Source of the DNA: Clostridiales bacterium
GTDB lineage: Bacteria; Bacillota_A; Clostridia; Saccharofermentanales; Saccharofermentanaceae
Direction of reading: 5' to 3'
Assembly (NCBI GenBank): GCA_017537905.1
Contig: JAFYJX010000085.1
Span: 1-13,990 of the forward strand
Length of the DNA: 13,990 bases
A program made the translations under genes and the position numbers. Positions 7,677-13,914 of this stretch are shown here, piece after piece. The notes beneath the pieces were generated by a model. The model did not search any database. It was not told the DNA's origin and was given only the letters and a program-made list of their open reading frames with translations. Position 1 is the stretch's first letter, and each line of letters starts with the position of its first letter.

Positions 7677-9706
7677 ACGTAACTGTCGCCAAGTCATCGG
7701 GTTTCTGTTTTGGAGTTAAAAATGCGGTAACTGCTGCACAAGATGCGGTTGCTTCAGTTAATGACGGCAAGAAGCTCGTTATGCTTGGCGAGATAGTTCA
7801 CAACAAATATGTCGTTGATAAGCTTGTAGAAGGCGGTTTTATTATCTGCGAAAAAGCTGAGGACTGCCCTGATGATTCAGTCGTAATAGTCAGAGCACAC
7901 GGTGTAACGCCTGATGAAATCGCGATATTAAAGTCCAAAAACTGCGATATAAGAGACATGACATGCCCCTTCGTTGCAAAGATCCACAAGATAGTAAGGG
8001 AGAATGCAGAGAAGGGAATGAATATTATCATCGCCGGAACCAAAGGTCATCCTGAGGTAACCGGCATACTGGGAGAAGCAGAAGGTTATGGCGTCAAATG
8101 CGCTGTAATAAAGGCTCCGGAGGATCTCGAGAGCCTCGATTTTCCTCTCGAAAGTGCCATTCTGATATCCCAAACCACGTTCTCAAATGACGCATTTAAA
8201 AAAATATGCCAATTTGTTAAAAATAAAATTGAAAAATATAATGTTTTTGATACAATATGTATTACGACTGAAAGTAGGCAAAAGGAAGCCGCTTCGCTCT
8301 CTGAGACATCAGATTCGATGATAGTCATCGGTTCTGCTCACAGTTCGAACACCACTAAGCTTTTGGAAATCTGCAAAGGTCGTTGTGCAAGAACATTCCT
8401 TGTGAATTCAGGCACTGAAGTAAGAAGTCTAATCTCGGAAGGGAAGATACTTCTTACGGATAAAGTCGGGATCACAGCGGGTGCATCTACACCGGAAGCT
8501 ATTATTTTGGAGGTTGTTCAACAAATGAACGAAGAAGAAAAGATCACAAATCAGGGCTTTGACACAGAGTTTGCCAATGCTGTCGATTTAATTGCGCAGG
8601 TAAGAAGAGGTGCTGTAGTAAAGGGCACGATTACATCTGCTGACGACGACTATGTATACGTAGACGTACACGACAAGTCCGAAGGAAGAATTTCACGTAA
8701 GGAGTTTGATTCGGATCCTGAATTCGATCTTGACAAGGCAATTGCCGAGCACGTTGAAGTCACCGTTAAGGTCAGAAGCATCAAGAATTCCGATCAAGGC
8801 AAGGAAATCATCCTTTCTAAGAATGATGTAGAGTCCGAGAAGGGCAGAGCTGAGATCGAGGAAGCTTACAAGAACAAGACTCCTATTTCAGTTAAGATCA
8901 CACGTACTGTTAAGGACGGCGTTATCGGTTCTTACAAGGGCGTTGATATCTATATCCACAGAACACAGATCAAGACCGGCGAAGTTAAGGACTTGGAGTC
9001 CTATGTTGGTCAGACTCTTGATGTACTCGTTACTAAGTTCGATACAGAGAAGGGCCGTCTCAGAATCTCCGGAAGCCACAGAATCATCGTTTCCGAAGAG
9101 CGCCGCAAGAAGAGCGCTGAGATCTGGGATAACATCGAAGAAGGCAAGCACTATACCGGTGTTGTCAGAAGCCTTGTTGATTTCGGTGCTTTCATCGATA
9201 TCGGCGGTGTTGACGGACTCGTTCACGTTTCCGAGCTCTCATGGAGCCGCAACGCTAAGCCTGCTGACGTTTTGAAGGTTGGCGAGGAAGTTGACGTTTA
9301 CGTTAAGTCTTTCGATAAGGAAACAAAGAAGATCTCTCTTGGCTACAAGAAGCTTGAGGACGATCCTTACTACAACATCGAAGAGAGAATGCCTGTTGGC
9401 TGCATCGTTCAGGGTACAGTAGTCCGTCTCACAAAGTTCGGCGCTTTCGTACAGCTTGAGCCCGATCTCGACGCACTCTGCCACGTTTCCCAGATTTCTT
9501 CCAGAAGACTTGAGAAGCCTGAGGATGCTCTTTCTGTAGGCCAGGTCGTTCAGGCTAAGGTCATCAAGATCGAACCCGAGGAGAGAAGAATCTCTATCTC
9601 CATCAAGGAAGTAGCTCCTATCGATCCTGAACTCCCTGAGGAAGCTGCTGAGGAAGCACCTGTTGAAGTAGAGGCTGAGGCTCCTGAGACAACAGAAGAG
9701 GCTTAA
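7673..9706 (+). CDS. ispH-rpsA: Fused IspH (HMBPP reductase) and ribosomal protein S1
   Basis: A 677-residue fusion. Residues 1-284 are 4-hydroxy-3-methylbut-2-enyl diphosphate reductase, the last step of the MEP isoprenoid pathway, which makes IPP and DMAPP using a [4Fe-4S] cluster. The three cluster cysteines are Cys12, Cys98 (TCPFV) and Cys196. GHPEV (125-129), SSN (224-226) and STPE (272-275) are substrate-site motifs. Residues from about 309 to 645 are four S1 RNA-binding repeats (about 309-385, 402-467, 491-560, 576-645), and the last two are most typical (DFGAFIDI, KFGAFVQL). An acidic tail closes the protein. The S1 half matches the four-repeat S1 of Firmicutes in length. The fusion is known in Clostridia. 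Lys codons shift from mixed AAA/AAG in the IspH half to AAG only after Met285, and an internal ribosome binding site precedes that Met. It is the last gene of the operon. Confidence 0.96.
   Translation: MNVTVAKSSGFCFGVKNAVTAAQDAVASVNDGKKLVMLGEIVHNKYVVDKLVEGGFIICEKAEDCPDDSVVIVRAHGVTPDEIAILKSKNCDIRDMTCPFVAKIHKIVRENAEKGMNIIIAGTKGHPEVTGILGEAEGYGVKCAVIKAPEDLESLDFPLESAILISQTTFSNDAFKKICQFVKNKIEKYNVFDTICITTESRQKEAASLSETSDSMIVIGSAHSSNTTKLLEICKGRCARTFLVNSGTEVRSLISEGKILLTDKVGITAGASTPEAIILEVVQQMNEEEKITNQGFDTEFANAVDLIAQVRRGAVVKGTITSADDDYVYVDVHDKSEGRISRKEFDSDPEFDLDKAIAEHVEVTVKVRSIKNSDQGKEIILSKNDVESEKGRAEIEEAYKNKTPISVKITRTVKDGVIGSYKGVDIYIHRTQIKTGEVKDLESYVGQTLDVLVTKFDTEKGRLRISGSHRIIVSEERRKKSAEIWDNIEEGKHYTGVVRSLVDFGAFIDIGGVDGLVHVSELSWSRNAKPADVLKVGEEVDVYVKSFDKETKKISLGYKKLEDDPYYNIEERMPVGCIVQGTVVRLTKFGAFVQLEPDLDALCHVSQISSRRLEKPEDALSVGQVVQAKVIKIEPEERRISISIKEVAPIDPELPEEAAEEAPVEVEAEAPETTEEA
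8229..8256 (+). promoter_or_regulatory. Putative internal promoter inside the ispH half
   Basis: TTGAAA (8229-8234) and TACAAT (8251-8256) are separated by 16 bp. TGA immediately before the -10 makes it an extended -10 (TGnTACAAT). It lies in an unusually AT-rich stretch (about 8195-8265) within an otherwise balanced gene. A start near 8263 would give a transcript of the S1 half with a leader of about 260 nt. It could also be chance in AT-rich coding sequence. Confidence 0.4.
8509..8527 (+). promoter_or_regulatory. Internal ribosome binding site and ATG for free S1
   Basis: A perfect GGAGG (8509-8513) precedes an in-frame ATG (8525-8527) by 11 bp, exactly at the IspH/S1 junction (Met285 of the fusion). 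Initiation here would give a 393-residue protein with all four S1 repeats, close to the size of free S1 in Firmicutes. The spacing is longer than ideal, and the same bases encode Leu-Glu-Val of the IspH C-terminus, so coincidence is possible. Confidence 0.5.
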
Positions 9707-9727
9707 TTTATTACTAAATTGACCTTT

Positions 9728-9757
9728 AAGGCTGACACTTTTGTGTCAGCCTTTTTT
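9728..9757 (+). terminator. Intrinsic terminator of the ileS-rpsA operon
   Basis: A perfect 11-bp stem (9728-9738 with 9743-9753) closes a TTTT loop and runs straight into a T-rich tract. It lies 22 bp after the ispH-rpsA stop codon. Confidence 0.92.
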
Positions 9758-9773
9758 ATTTTTAAAATACACC

Positions 9774-9802
9774 TTGCATATTTTTATCCGTTGTTATAAG
9801 AT
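9774..9802 (+). promoter_or_regulatory. Probable promoter of the proline tRNA pair
   Basis: TTGCAT (9774-9779) with TAAGAT (9797-9802) at 17 bp, or the overlapping TATAAG (9795-9800) at 15 bp, inside TTGTTATAAG. It sits between the operon terminator and the first tRNA. A second similar motif, TGTTAGAG, follows at 9812. The exact -10 is ambiguous. Confidence 0.45.
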
Positions 9803-9830
9803 TTATAGGCTTGTTAGAGGAATACTCCAT

Positions 9831-9906
9831 CGGGGTGTGGCTCAGGTGGTAGAGTGCCTGCTTCGGGAGCAGGAGGCCGTGGGTTCAAGTCCCGCCACTC
9901 CGACCA
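9831..9906 (+). tRNA. tRNA-Pro (anticodon CGG)
   Basis: A complete 76-nt cloverleaf with encoded CCA. The acceptor stem CGGGGTG pairs with CACTCCG (one G-T). The D stem is GCTC/GAGT and the anticodon stem CCTGC/GCAGG. The loop TTCGGGA places CGG at 9864-9866, and the T arm is GTGGG-TTCAAGT-CCCGC. C1-G72, A73 and G37 are the usual bacterial proline features. It decodes CCG. Confidence 0.97.
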
Positions 9907-9934
9907 ATAATTTTCCTTAACGAAGCGTGTTCAT

Positions 9935-10011
9935 CGGGGTGTAGCTCAGGTGGCTAGAGTGCTTGCTTAGGGAGCAAGAGGTCGTGGGTTCAAGTCCCGT
10001 CACTCCGACCA
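9935..10011 (+). tRNA. tRNA-Pro (anticodon AGG, A34)
   Basis: A complete 77-nt cloverleaf with encoded CCA, nearly identical to the CGG tRNA 28 bp upstream. The anticodon stem CTTGC/GCAAG closes the loop TTAGGGA, placing AGG at 9969-9971. C1-G72 and A73 are kept, so proline identity is well supported. The D loop is one base longer than in its neighbour. A stem pair differs by a compensated C-G to T-A change, so the gene looks functional. An A34 proline tRNA is unusual in bacteria; it would read CCU, and more if converted to inosine. Confidence 0.95.
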
Positions 10012-10013
10012 AT

Positions 10014-10053
10014 AAAAGGACTTTGATTAGAAATAATCAGAGTCCTTTTTATT
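10014..10053 (+). terminator. Intrinsic terminator after the tRNA pair
   Basis: A 15-bp stem (10014-10028 with 10035-10049, one G-T pair) with a 6-nt loop (AGAAAT), the descending arm ending in a T run. It begins 3 bases after the tRNA CCA. The A-rich ascending arm means it could also work in reverse, but no convergent gene is present. Confidence 0.9.
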
Positions 10054-10065
10054 ATTTCCGGCTAG

Positions 10066-10089
10066 TGTTAGACTTTTTGTGTTAGAGAT
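10066..10089 (+). promoter_or_regulatory. Weak promoter-like motifs before the glycosyltransferase gene
   Basis: Two TGTTAGA motifs (10066 and 10080) resemble extended -10 boxes, TG-T-TAGACT and TG-T-TAGAGA. No convincing -35 is visible. The gene lies between two terminators, so it needs a promoter in this 75-bp gap. Confidence 0.25.
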
Positions 10090-10127
10090 CGTTCAAAGCT
10101 CGAAAACCGTTTTATCTGGAAAGTTTA

Positions 10128-11675
10128 ATGAAGCTATATACAAGAACAGACTGGCTTTTCGCAATAGCAGCAACGCTTATTGTCTTATTGTTCGGTTCAT
10201 TCAGCCTTACAAAAGGTATTTATCCCTGGGGAGATGACTGCGCCGCATATATCAGCGAAGGTATTGCTATTGCTGAAGGTAAACTCCCTGAACAGGCTCA
10301 GATGAATCTTTTCTATCATCCTACGGATATGCCTCAGGAGGCATTAGAATCCGGTTCTCTCGTCTATGTATGGGGCTATCCGCTTCTGTTGTCTGTTGTA
10401 TATAAGCTGGTAGGTTTTGGAGTTGATAAGGTAATCTTTTATAAAATACCGCTGCTGTTGAGTCTGGCGCTTTCTGCAGGCGCTCTCGTGCTTTTATTCA
10501 GGAAAAGGTTATCTGTTCATTTCTCATTCGTTCTAGCCGTGATCTTTTCCATGAGCAGTTATCTGTTCAGCGCATTGAACCAGCTTTATTCTGATCTGCC
10601 TTTTGTGTTCTTCTGCATCCTGACTATGCTCCTGATGGAATGCATATGTGATCTTGAGGAAAAGGGCAGAAGCGTTTGGGTCATAGGCGTTTTTTACAGC
10701 CTGTCTTTGTGGCTGACATATGAAACGCGTTTGAGCGGTTCGGCTGTATGTGTTTTTTCGCTGGCGGAACACATAATCATCCTTTTCCCGCTGGTCAAAA
10801 AGTCTGTAAACCGCAGGAAGATGATCGTTAAACACGTTTTCCCATATGTTTTGTCCGGGCTTTTGATCCTTGTATCTGAGAGGCTGTGGCTTATGCCTGC
10901 AACGGCTAATTACAGCGACCTTTCTGTCCAATTGGATAAATCAGTGTTATTTCAATACTATCTCGGTATGATCTATAAATATTTCAAGATCATCGCAGGT
11001 GAAGGAAATATTCTGTTCTTATTGTTCCTTGTAGGAATGATCTTTACCGGATTTCAGAAGCAAAATATTTACTTTACTCTGCTTCTTATAGGAACGATCA
11101 TCGTAAACTGCAATCTTCCTTACGTACAGGGCCCCAGATATATCTATAACATTCTGCCTTTTATCCTTCTTTATGCCGCAAACGGTATCGTGCTTACAGC
11201 AGACCTCGTAAAAAAAGCTTATAAGAAGGCTGAGGCTAAGGGTACTAAGGATACTGCCAGCAAGAAACTTGCTTTGGTAATTCCGAAGATCTGCAAGGTC
11301 CTTATCGTTGTCGTGGCAGCACTGGTTCTGATTAATGTGTGTTCATACGGCGCGAAAAATGCCTATAACAACATCATTAATTGGGGGAATACTCAGAAAG
11401 AAGATGCATATTCTCCCTATGCTTTAGAGGTATATCAGTACATCAGCGAAAAAACTGACGCGGACTGCGTAATATGCTTTGAAAAGCCCAGGATGCTCTA
11501 TCTTAATACCGGCCGTAAGAGTTTCAGATATGGTGTCAACGGCCGCAATCTGTCTGATGCTGACTACTATCTCAAATTTAAAAACGGCTTTACCGGTGAA
11601 CTTGATGTCGAAGTTCCTGATAATGAGGTCGTTTTGGATAATGAGATGTTTGTTTTGTATTTTTTGAAAAAGTAA
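10128..11675 (+). CDS. GT39/ArnT-like polytopic membrane glycosyltransferase (GT-C fold)
   Basis: A predicted membrane enzyme of 515 residues that would move a sugar from a polyprenyl-phosphate donor to an acceptor outside the membrane. After the first membrane helix (about 9-27) comes YPWGDDCAAY, whose Asp36-Asp37 pair sits where GT-C enzymes keep their catalytic acidic residues. VWGYPLLLSVVYKL (80-93) and QLYSDLPF (151-158) match family motifs. About a dozen hydrophobic segments follow, up to about 386-405. QGPRYIYNILPFILL (333-347) resembles the RY..P.LPF motif. A soluble C-terminal part has EKPRMLYLNTGRKS (451-464), seen in related clostridial proteins. GGAAAG precedes the ATG. The gene stands alone and uses weaker codon bias than its neighbours. 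Donor and acceptor are unknown; lipid, teichoic or protein targets are all possible. Confidence 0.75.
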   Translation: MKLYTRTDWLFAIAATLIVLLFGSFSLTKGIYPWGDDCAAYISEGIAIAEGKLPEQAQMNLFYHPTDMPQEALESGSLVYVWGYPLLLSVVYKLVGFGVDKVIFYKIPLLLSLALSAGALVLLFRKRLSVHFSFVLAVIFSMSSYLFSALNQLYSDLPFVFFCILTMLLMECICDLEEKGRSVWVIGVFYSLSLWLTYETRLSGSAVCVFSLAEHIIILFPLVKKSVNRRKMIVKHVFPYVLSGLLILVSERLWLMPATANYSDLSVQLDKSVLFQYYLGMIYKYFKIIAGEGNILFLLFLVGMIFTGFQKQNIYFTLLLIGTIIVNCNLPYVQGPRYIYNILPFILLYAANGIVLTADLVKKAYKKAEAKGTKDTASKKLALVIPKICKVLIVVVAALVLINVCSYGAKNAYNNIINWGNTQKEDAYSPYALEVYQYISEKTDADCVICFEKPRMLYLNTGRKSFRYGVNGRNLSDADYYLKFKNGFTGELDVEVPDNEVVLDNEMFVLYFLKK

Positions 11676-11680
11676 TAGTT

Positions 11681-11689
11681 TGTTATAAT
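11681..11689 (+). promoter_or_regulatory. Extended -10 promoter of the thyA operon
   Basis: TGTTATAAT is a perfect TGnTATAAT extended -10. The -35 is poor (TTTTGA at 16 bp, or TTGAAA at only 14 bp), as is common for extended -10 promoters. It lies just after the preceding stop codon and would start transcription near 11696, about 25 nt before thyA. Confidence 0.65.
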
Positions 11690-11720
11690 CAAATCTATCA
11701 ATTAAAAGGCGGTGGATTCC

Positions 11721-12554
11721 ATGAGTCGAGCAGATGATATTTTCGATGAGAACATTAGAACGATCCTTAATTCAGGCTATTCAACCATCAACGACAAGGT
11801 AAGACCTCATTGGGCTGACGACGGAGCGCCTGCATATACATACAAGGCGTTTTGTATCGTAAACCGCTATAACCTGGCTGAGGAATTCCCGATGTTTACA
11901 CAGCGCTGGATCAACTTCAAGGCAGCTGTAGATGAGCTCCTCTGGATCTGGCAGAAAAAGTCCAATAACGTAAATGACCTTAATTCCCACATCTGGGATG
12001 CATGGGCTGACGAGACCGGTTCCATCGGCAAAGCATACGGATACCAGCTCGGCGTAAAGCATAAGTATAAGGAAGGCGAGTTCGACCAGGTCGACCGTGT
12101 TCTCTACGATCTTAAGAATAATCCTTCATCCAGAAGGATCATGACAAACATTTATGTTCATCAGGATCTTTCCGAGATGCACCTTTATCCATGCGCATAT
12201 TCAATGACATTCAATGTTACGGGCAATAAGCTTAACGCTATCCTCAACCAGAGAAGCAACGATATGCTCGTCGCTAATGCCTGGAATGTCTGCCAGTACG
12301 CGGTCCTCGTTCATCTCATGGCAAGATGTTCGGGCCTTGAAGTAGGTGAGTTCGTACACGTAATTGCTGACGCTCACATCTATGACAGACATGTCGATAT
12401 CGTAAAAGAGCTTATCGAGATGCCCAAGTATCCGGCTCCGAAGCTCGTTCTTGATGAAGGAATCACAGATTTCTATCAGTTCACAACAGATAACATCAGA
12501 CTCGAAGGCTATGAGGCAGGTCCCAAGATCAAGGGCATCCCTGTAGCTGTCTGA
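11721..12554 (+). CDS. thyA: Thymidylate synthase (ThyA type, clostridial variant)
   Basis: Methylates dUMP to dTMP using methylene-tetrahydrofolate, producing dihydrofolate. The nucleophile is Cys158 in LYPCAYSMTFNV. The dUMP-binding elements include the RR pair (138-139), QRS (177-179), Asp181, Asn189 (the uracil-selecting Asn) and HIY (219-221). The residue after the nucleophile is Ala, where E. coli ThyA has His, and the N-terminal phosphate-binding loop also differs. This fits a clostridial subgroup I recall with the same YPCAYSMTF pattern. Keeping Asn189 argues for dUMP rather than dCMP as substrate. The start is the ATG at 11721, after AAGGCGGTG at 6 bp; an in-frame GTG at 11712 lies inside that ribosome binding site and is unlikely. 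The length is 277 residues. It leads a unit with a phosphatase-like gene and folA, which recycles its dihydrofolate product. Confidence 0.95.
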   Translation: MSRADDIFDENIRTILNSGYSTINDKVRPHWADDGAPAYTYKAFCIVNRYNLAEEFPMFTQRWINFKAAVDELLWIWQKKSNNVNDLNSHIWDAWADETGSIGKAYGYQLGVKHKYKEGEFDQVDRVLYDLKNNPSSRRIMTNIYVHQDLSEMHLYPCAYSMTFNVTGNKLNAILNQRSNDMLVANAWNVCQYAVLVHLMARCSGLEVGEFVHVIADAHIYDRHVDIVKELIEMPKYPAPKLVLDEGITDFYQFTTDNIRLEGYEAGPKIKGIPVAV

Positions 12555-12568
12555 TCTATGGAGATTTA

Positions 12569-13282
12569 ATGAAATTAATATTCATAAGACACGGGGATCC
12601 TGATTATGAGAAGGATTCCCTGACAGAGAAGGGCTGGCGTGAAGCTGAGATCCTCGCAAAGCGCGTAGCCAAATGGGACATCAAGCAGATATATTGTTCA
12701 CCTTTGGGCAGAGCCAAGGACACATGCTCCGTATCGCTCAAAGAGACCGGCAGAGAAGCCATAACCTGCGACTGGCTTAAGGAATTCTATTACAGGATCT
12801 GGGACGAGCAGGAAGGCGAATGGACCATTGCCTGGGACTTTTATCCCAGAGACTTTAATCACCGCGATGATTTCCACGACAAGGACCAGTGGTATGAGAC
12901 CGAGATAATGAAGTCCGGAAACATCAAGGAACACGCTCAGGAAGTGTTTGCAGGGATCGATGAGCTTCTCGAAAAGCACGGCTATAAGAGAAATGACAAA
13001 GGTTTCTACGATGTCCTGGAGTACAACGACGACAATATCGTATTTTTCTGCCACTTCGGTGTAACGGCACTTATAATGAGCCATCTTATTGGTGTCGCGG
13101 CTCCGGTGATCTGGCAGGGAATGATGATGGCGCCTACATCAATAACGGTAATGGGTTCCGAAGAAAGGATTCCGGGAGAAGCAAGCTTCAGGGTCCAGAC
13201 TTTCGCTGATTCAAGGCATCTTCTGGAAGCCGGTGAGCCTATATCACAGTCAGGATATTTTACAGAGATTTTCGAGGGGTGA
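12569..13282 (+). CDS. Histidine phosphatase superfamily protein
   Basis: A 237-residue member of the phosphoglycerate-mutase-like histidine phosphatases. The N-terminal IRHGDPDY places the phosphate-accepting His8 in RHG. SPLGRAKDT (44-52) gives the second Arg, Glu72 or a nearby acid is the likely proton donor, and CHFGV (161-165) holds the second catalytic His162. A long insert rich in Trp, Asp and His (about 78-110) may form the substrate lid. The gene lies 14 bp after thyA, with GGAG before its ATG, and ends 5 bp before folA, whose ribosome binding site is within its last codons. Its place between thyA and folA suggests a job in folate or deoxynucleotide metabolism, but the substrate is not known. 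Other members act on sugar phosphates, ribazole phosphate or proteins. Confidence 0.88.
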   Translation: MKLIFIRHGDPDYEKDSLTEKGWREAEILAKRVAKWDIKQIYCSPLGRAKDTCSVSLKETGREAITCDWLKEFYYRIWDEQEGEWTIAWDFYPRDFNHRDDFHDKDQWYETEIMKSGNIKEHAQEVFAGIDELLEKHGYKRNDKGFYDVLEYNDDNIVFFCHFGVTALIMSHLIGVAAPVIWQGMMMAPTSITVMGSEERIPGEASFRVQTFADSRHLLEAGEPISQSGYFTEIFEG

Positions 13283-13287
13283 CAGAC

Positions 13288-13779
13288 ATGATCGCAATTT
13301 CAGCAGTTGACAAGAACTGGGCAATAGGAAATCAGGGAAAGCTCCTTATTTCGTTGCCTGAAGACCAGAAGGGAGTATTTAAGAAGTATACGGCAGGACA
13401 CACAGTCGTATACGGCAGAAAGACGCTTGAGACTTTCCCCGGCCAGAGGCTTCTGCCTAACAGGGTAAACATAATAATGTCCAGAAGCTTTGAATATGAG
13501 AAGGAAGGCGCTATGGTGCTTCATTCCGTAAGCGAACTCGAGGATTTCCTGGCACTTACTGCAGATGAGGTCTATCTCATCGGCGGCGCTTCGCTCTATA
13601 ACTCGCTGATCGAACTCTGCGACAAGGCGATAATCACGAGCATAAAGGCTGAATTTGAAGCTGACTGCTGGTTCCCGAACCTGGATGAAGATCCTAACTG
13701 GGAATTAGAAGAGGAAGAGCCTCCGGTAATGAGCGAAAAAGGCGTTGAATTCACCGTAAGACACTATAAGAGAAAGTGA
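13288..13779 (+). CDS. folA: Dihydrofolate reductase
   Basis: Reduces dihydrofolate to tetrahydrofolate with NADPH, regenerating the cofactor oxidised by ThyA. The fold motifs are visible: MIAISAVDKNWAIG at the start, LPED with the active-site acid Asp26, YGRKTLETFPG (42-52), and the NADPH-binding YLIGGASLY (96-104). The position matching E. coli Trp22 is Ile21, and the stretch after Asp26 is one residue longer than in E. coli; clostridial enzymes often carry LLV/I-S here. The start is the ATG at 13288, since GAGGGGTGA (13274-13282) is well placed before it; the in-frame GTG at 13279 lies within that site. Length is 163 residues, normal. An intrinsic terminator follows 30 bp downstream. Confidence 0.94.
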   Translation: MIAISAVDKNWAIGNQGKLLISLPEDQKGVFKKYTAGHTVVYGRKTLETFPGQRLLPNRVNIIMSRSFEYEKEGAMVLHSVSELEDFLALTADEVYLIGGASLYNSLIELCDKAIITSIKAEFEADCWFPNLDEDPNWELEEEEPPVMSEKGVEFTVRHYKRK

Positions 13780-13808
13780 TTTTGCCCTATATATAATAAA
13801 TATAAATT

Positions 13809-13838
13809 TAGCCCTTGCACTTGCAGGGGCTATTTGTT
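13809..13838 (+). terminator. Intrinsic terminator after folA
   Basis: A 10-bp stem (13809-13818 with 13823-13832, one G-T pair) with loop ACTT, followed by TTTGTT. The T tract is short. The hairpin overlaps the -35 of the rpsB promoter. Confidence 0.75.
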
Positions 13839-13843
13839 AGAAT
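13815..13843 (+). promoter_or_regulatory. Promoter of rpsB
   Basis: TTGCAC (13815-13820), a 17-bp spacer, and TAGAAT (13838-13843) preceded by TGT, giving an extended -10. Its -35 lies in the loop side of the folA terminator. Transcription would start near 13850, giving a leader of about 89 nt before rpsB. Confidence 0.65.
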
Positions 13844-13861
13844 ACTCGAGCATAAAAATCA

Positions 13862-13914
13862 CGTATACACTCCGACTGTGGCCAATTTGAGCTGAATATT
13901 ACTTGGTGTATACG
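13862..13914 (+). repeat. 9-bp inverted repeat in the rpsB leader
   Basis: CGTATACAC (13862-13870) and GTGTATACG (13906-13914) are exact reverse complements enclosing 35 nt. In the transcript they would form a long-range stem that ends 9 nt before the AGGAGGA ribosome binding site (13924-13930). This is a plausible regulatory leader for ribosomal protein S2. Confidence 0.6.

Noticed and set aside
8195..8265. AT-rich stretch as a frameshift or inserted fragment in ispH
   Set aside because: The reading frame is continuous, and the cluster Cys196 and flanking IspH motifs are in register.
10533..10931. A 132-codon minus-strand frame inside the glycosyltransferase gene
   Set aside because: The plus strand encodes coherent membrane helices and family motifs; the reverse frame shows none.
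9831..11700. Mobile element integrated at the tRNA genes
   Set aside because: Both tRNAs are complete, no integrase is present, and I saw no repeat of a tRNA 3' end downstream of the glycosyltransferase gene.
11712..11720. GTG as the thyA start
   Set aside because: It falls inside the ribosome binding site AAGGCGGTG that serves the ATG at 11721.
13279..13287. GTG as the folA start, overlapping the phosphatase stop
   Set aside because: The GTG is part of the GAGGGGTGA ribosome binding site, and the ATG at 13288 begins the conserved dihydrofolate reductase N-terminus.
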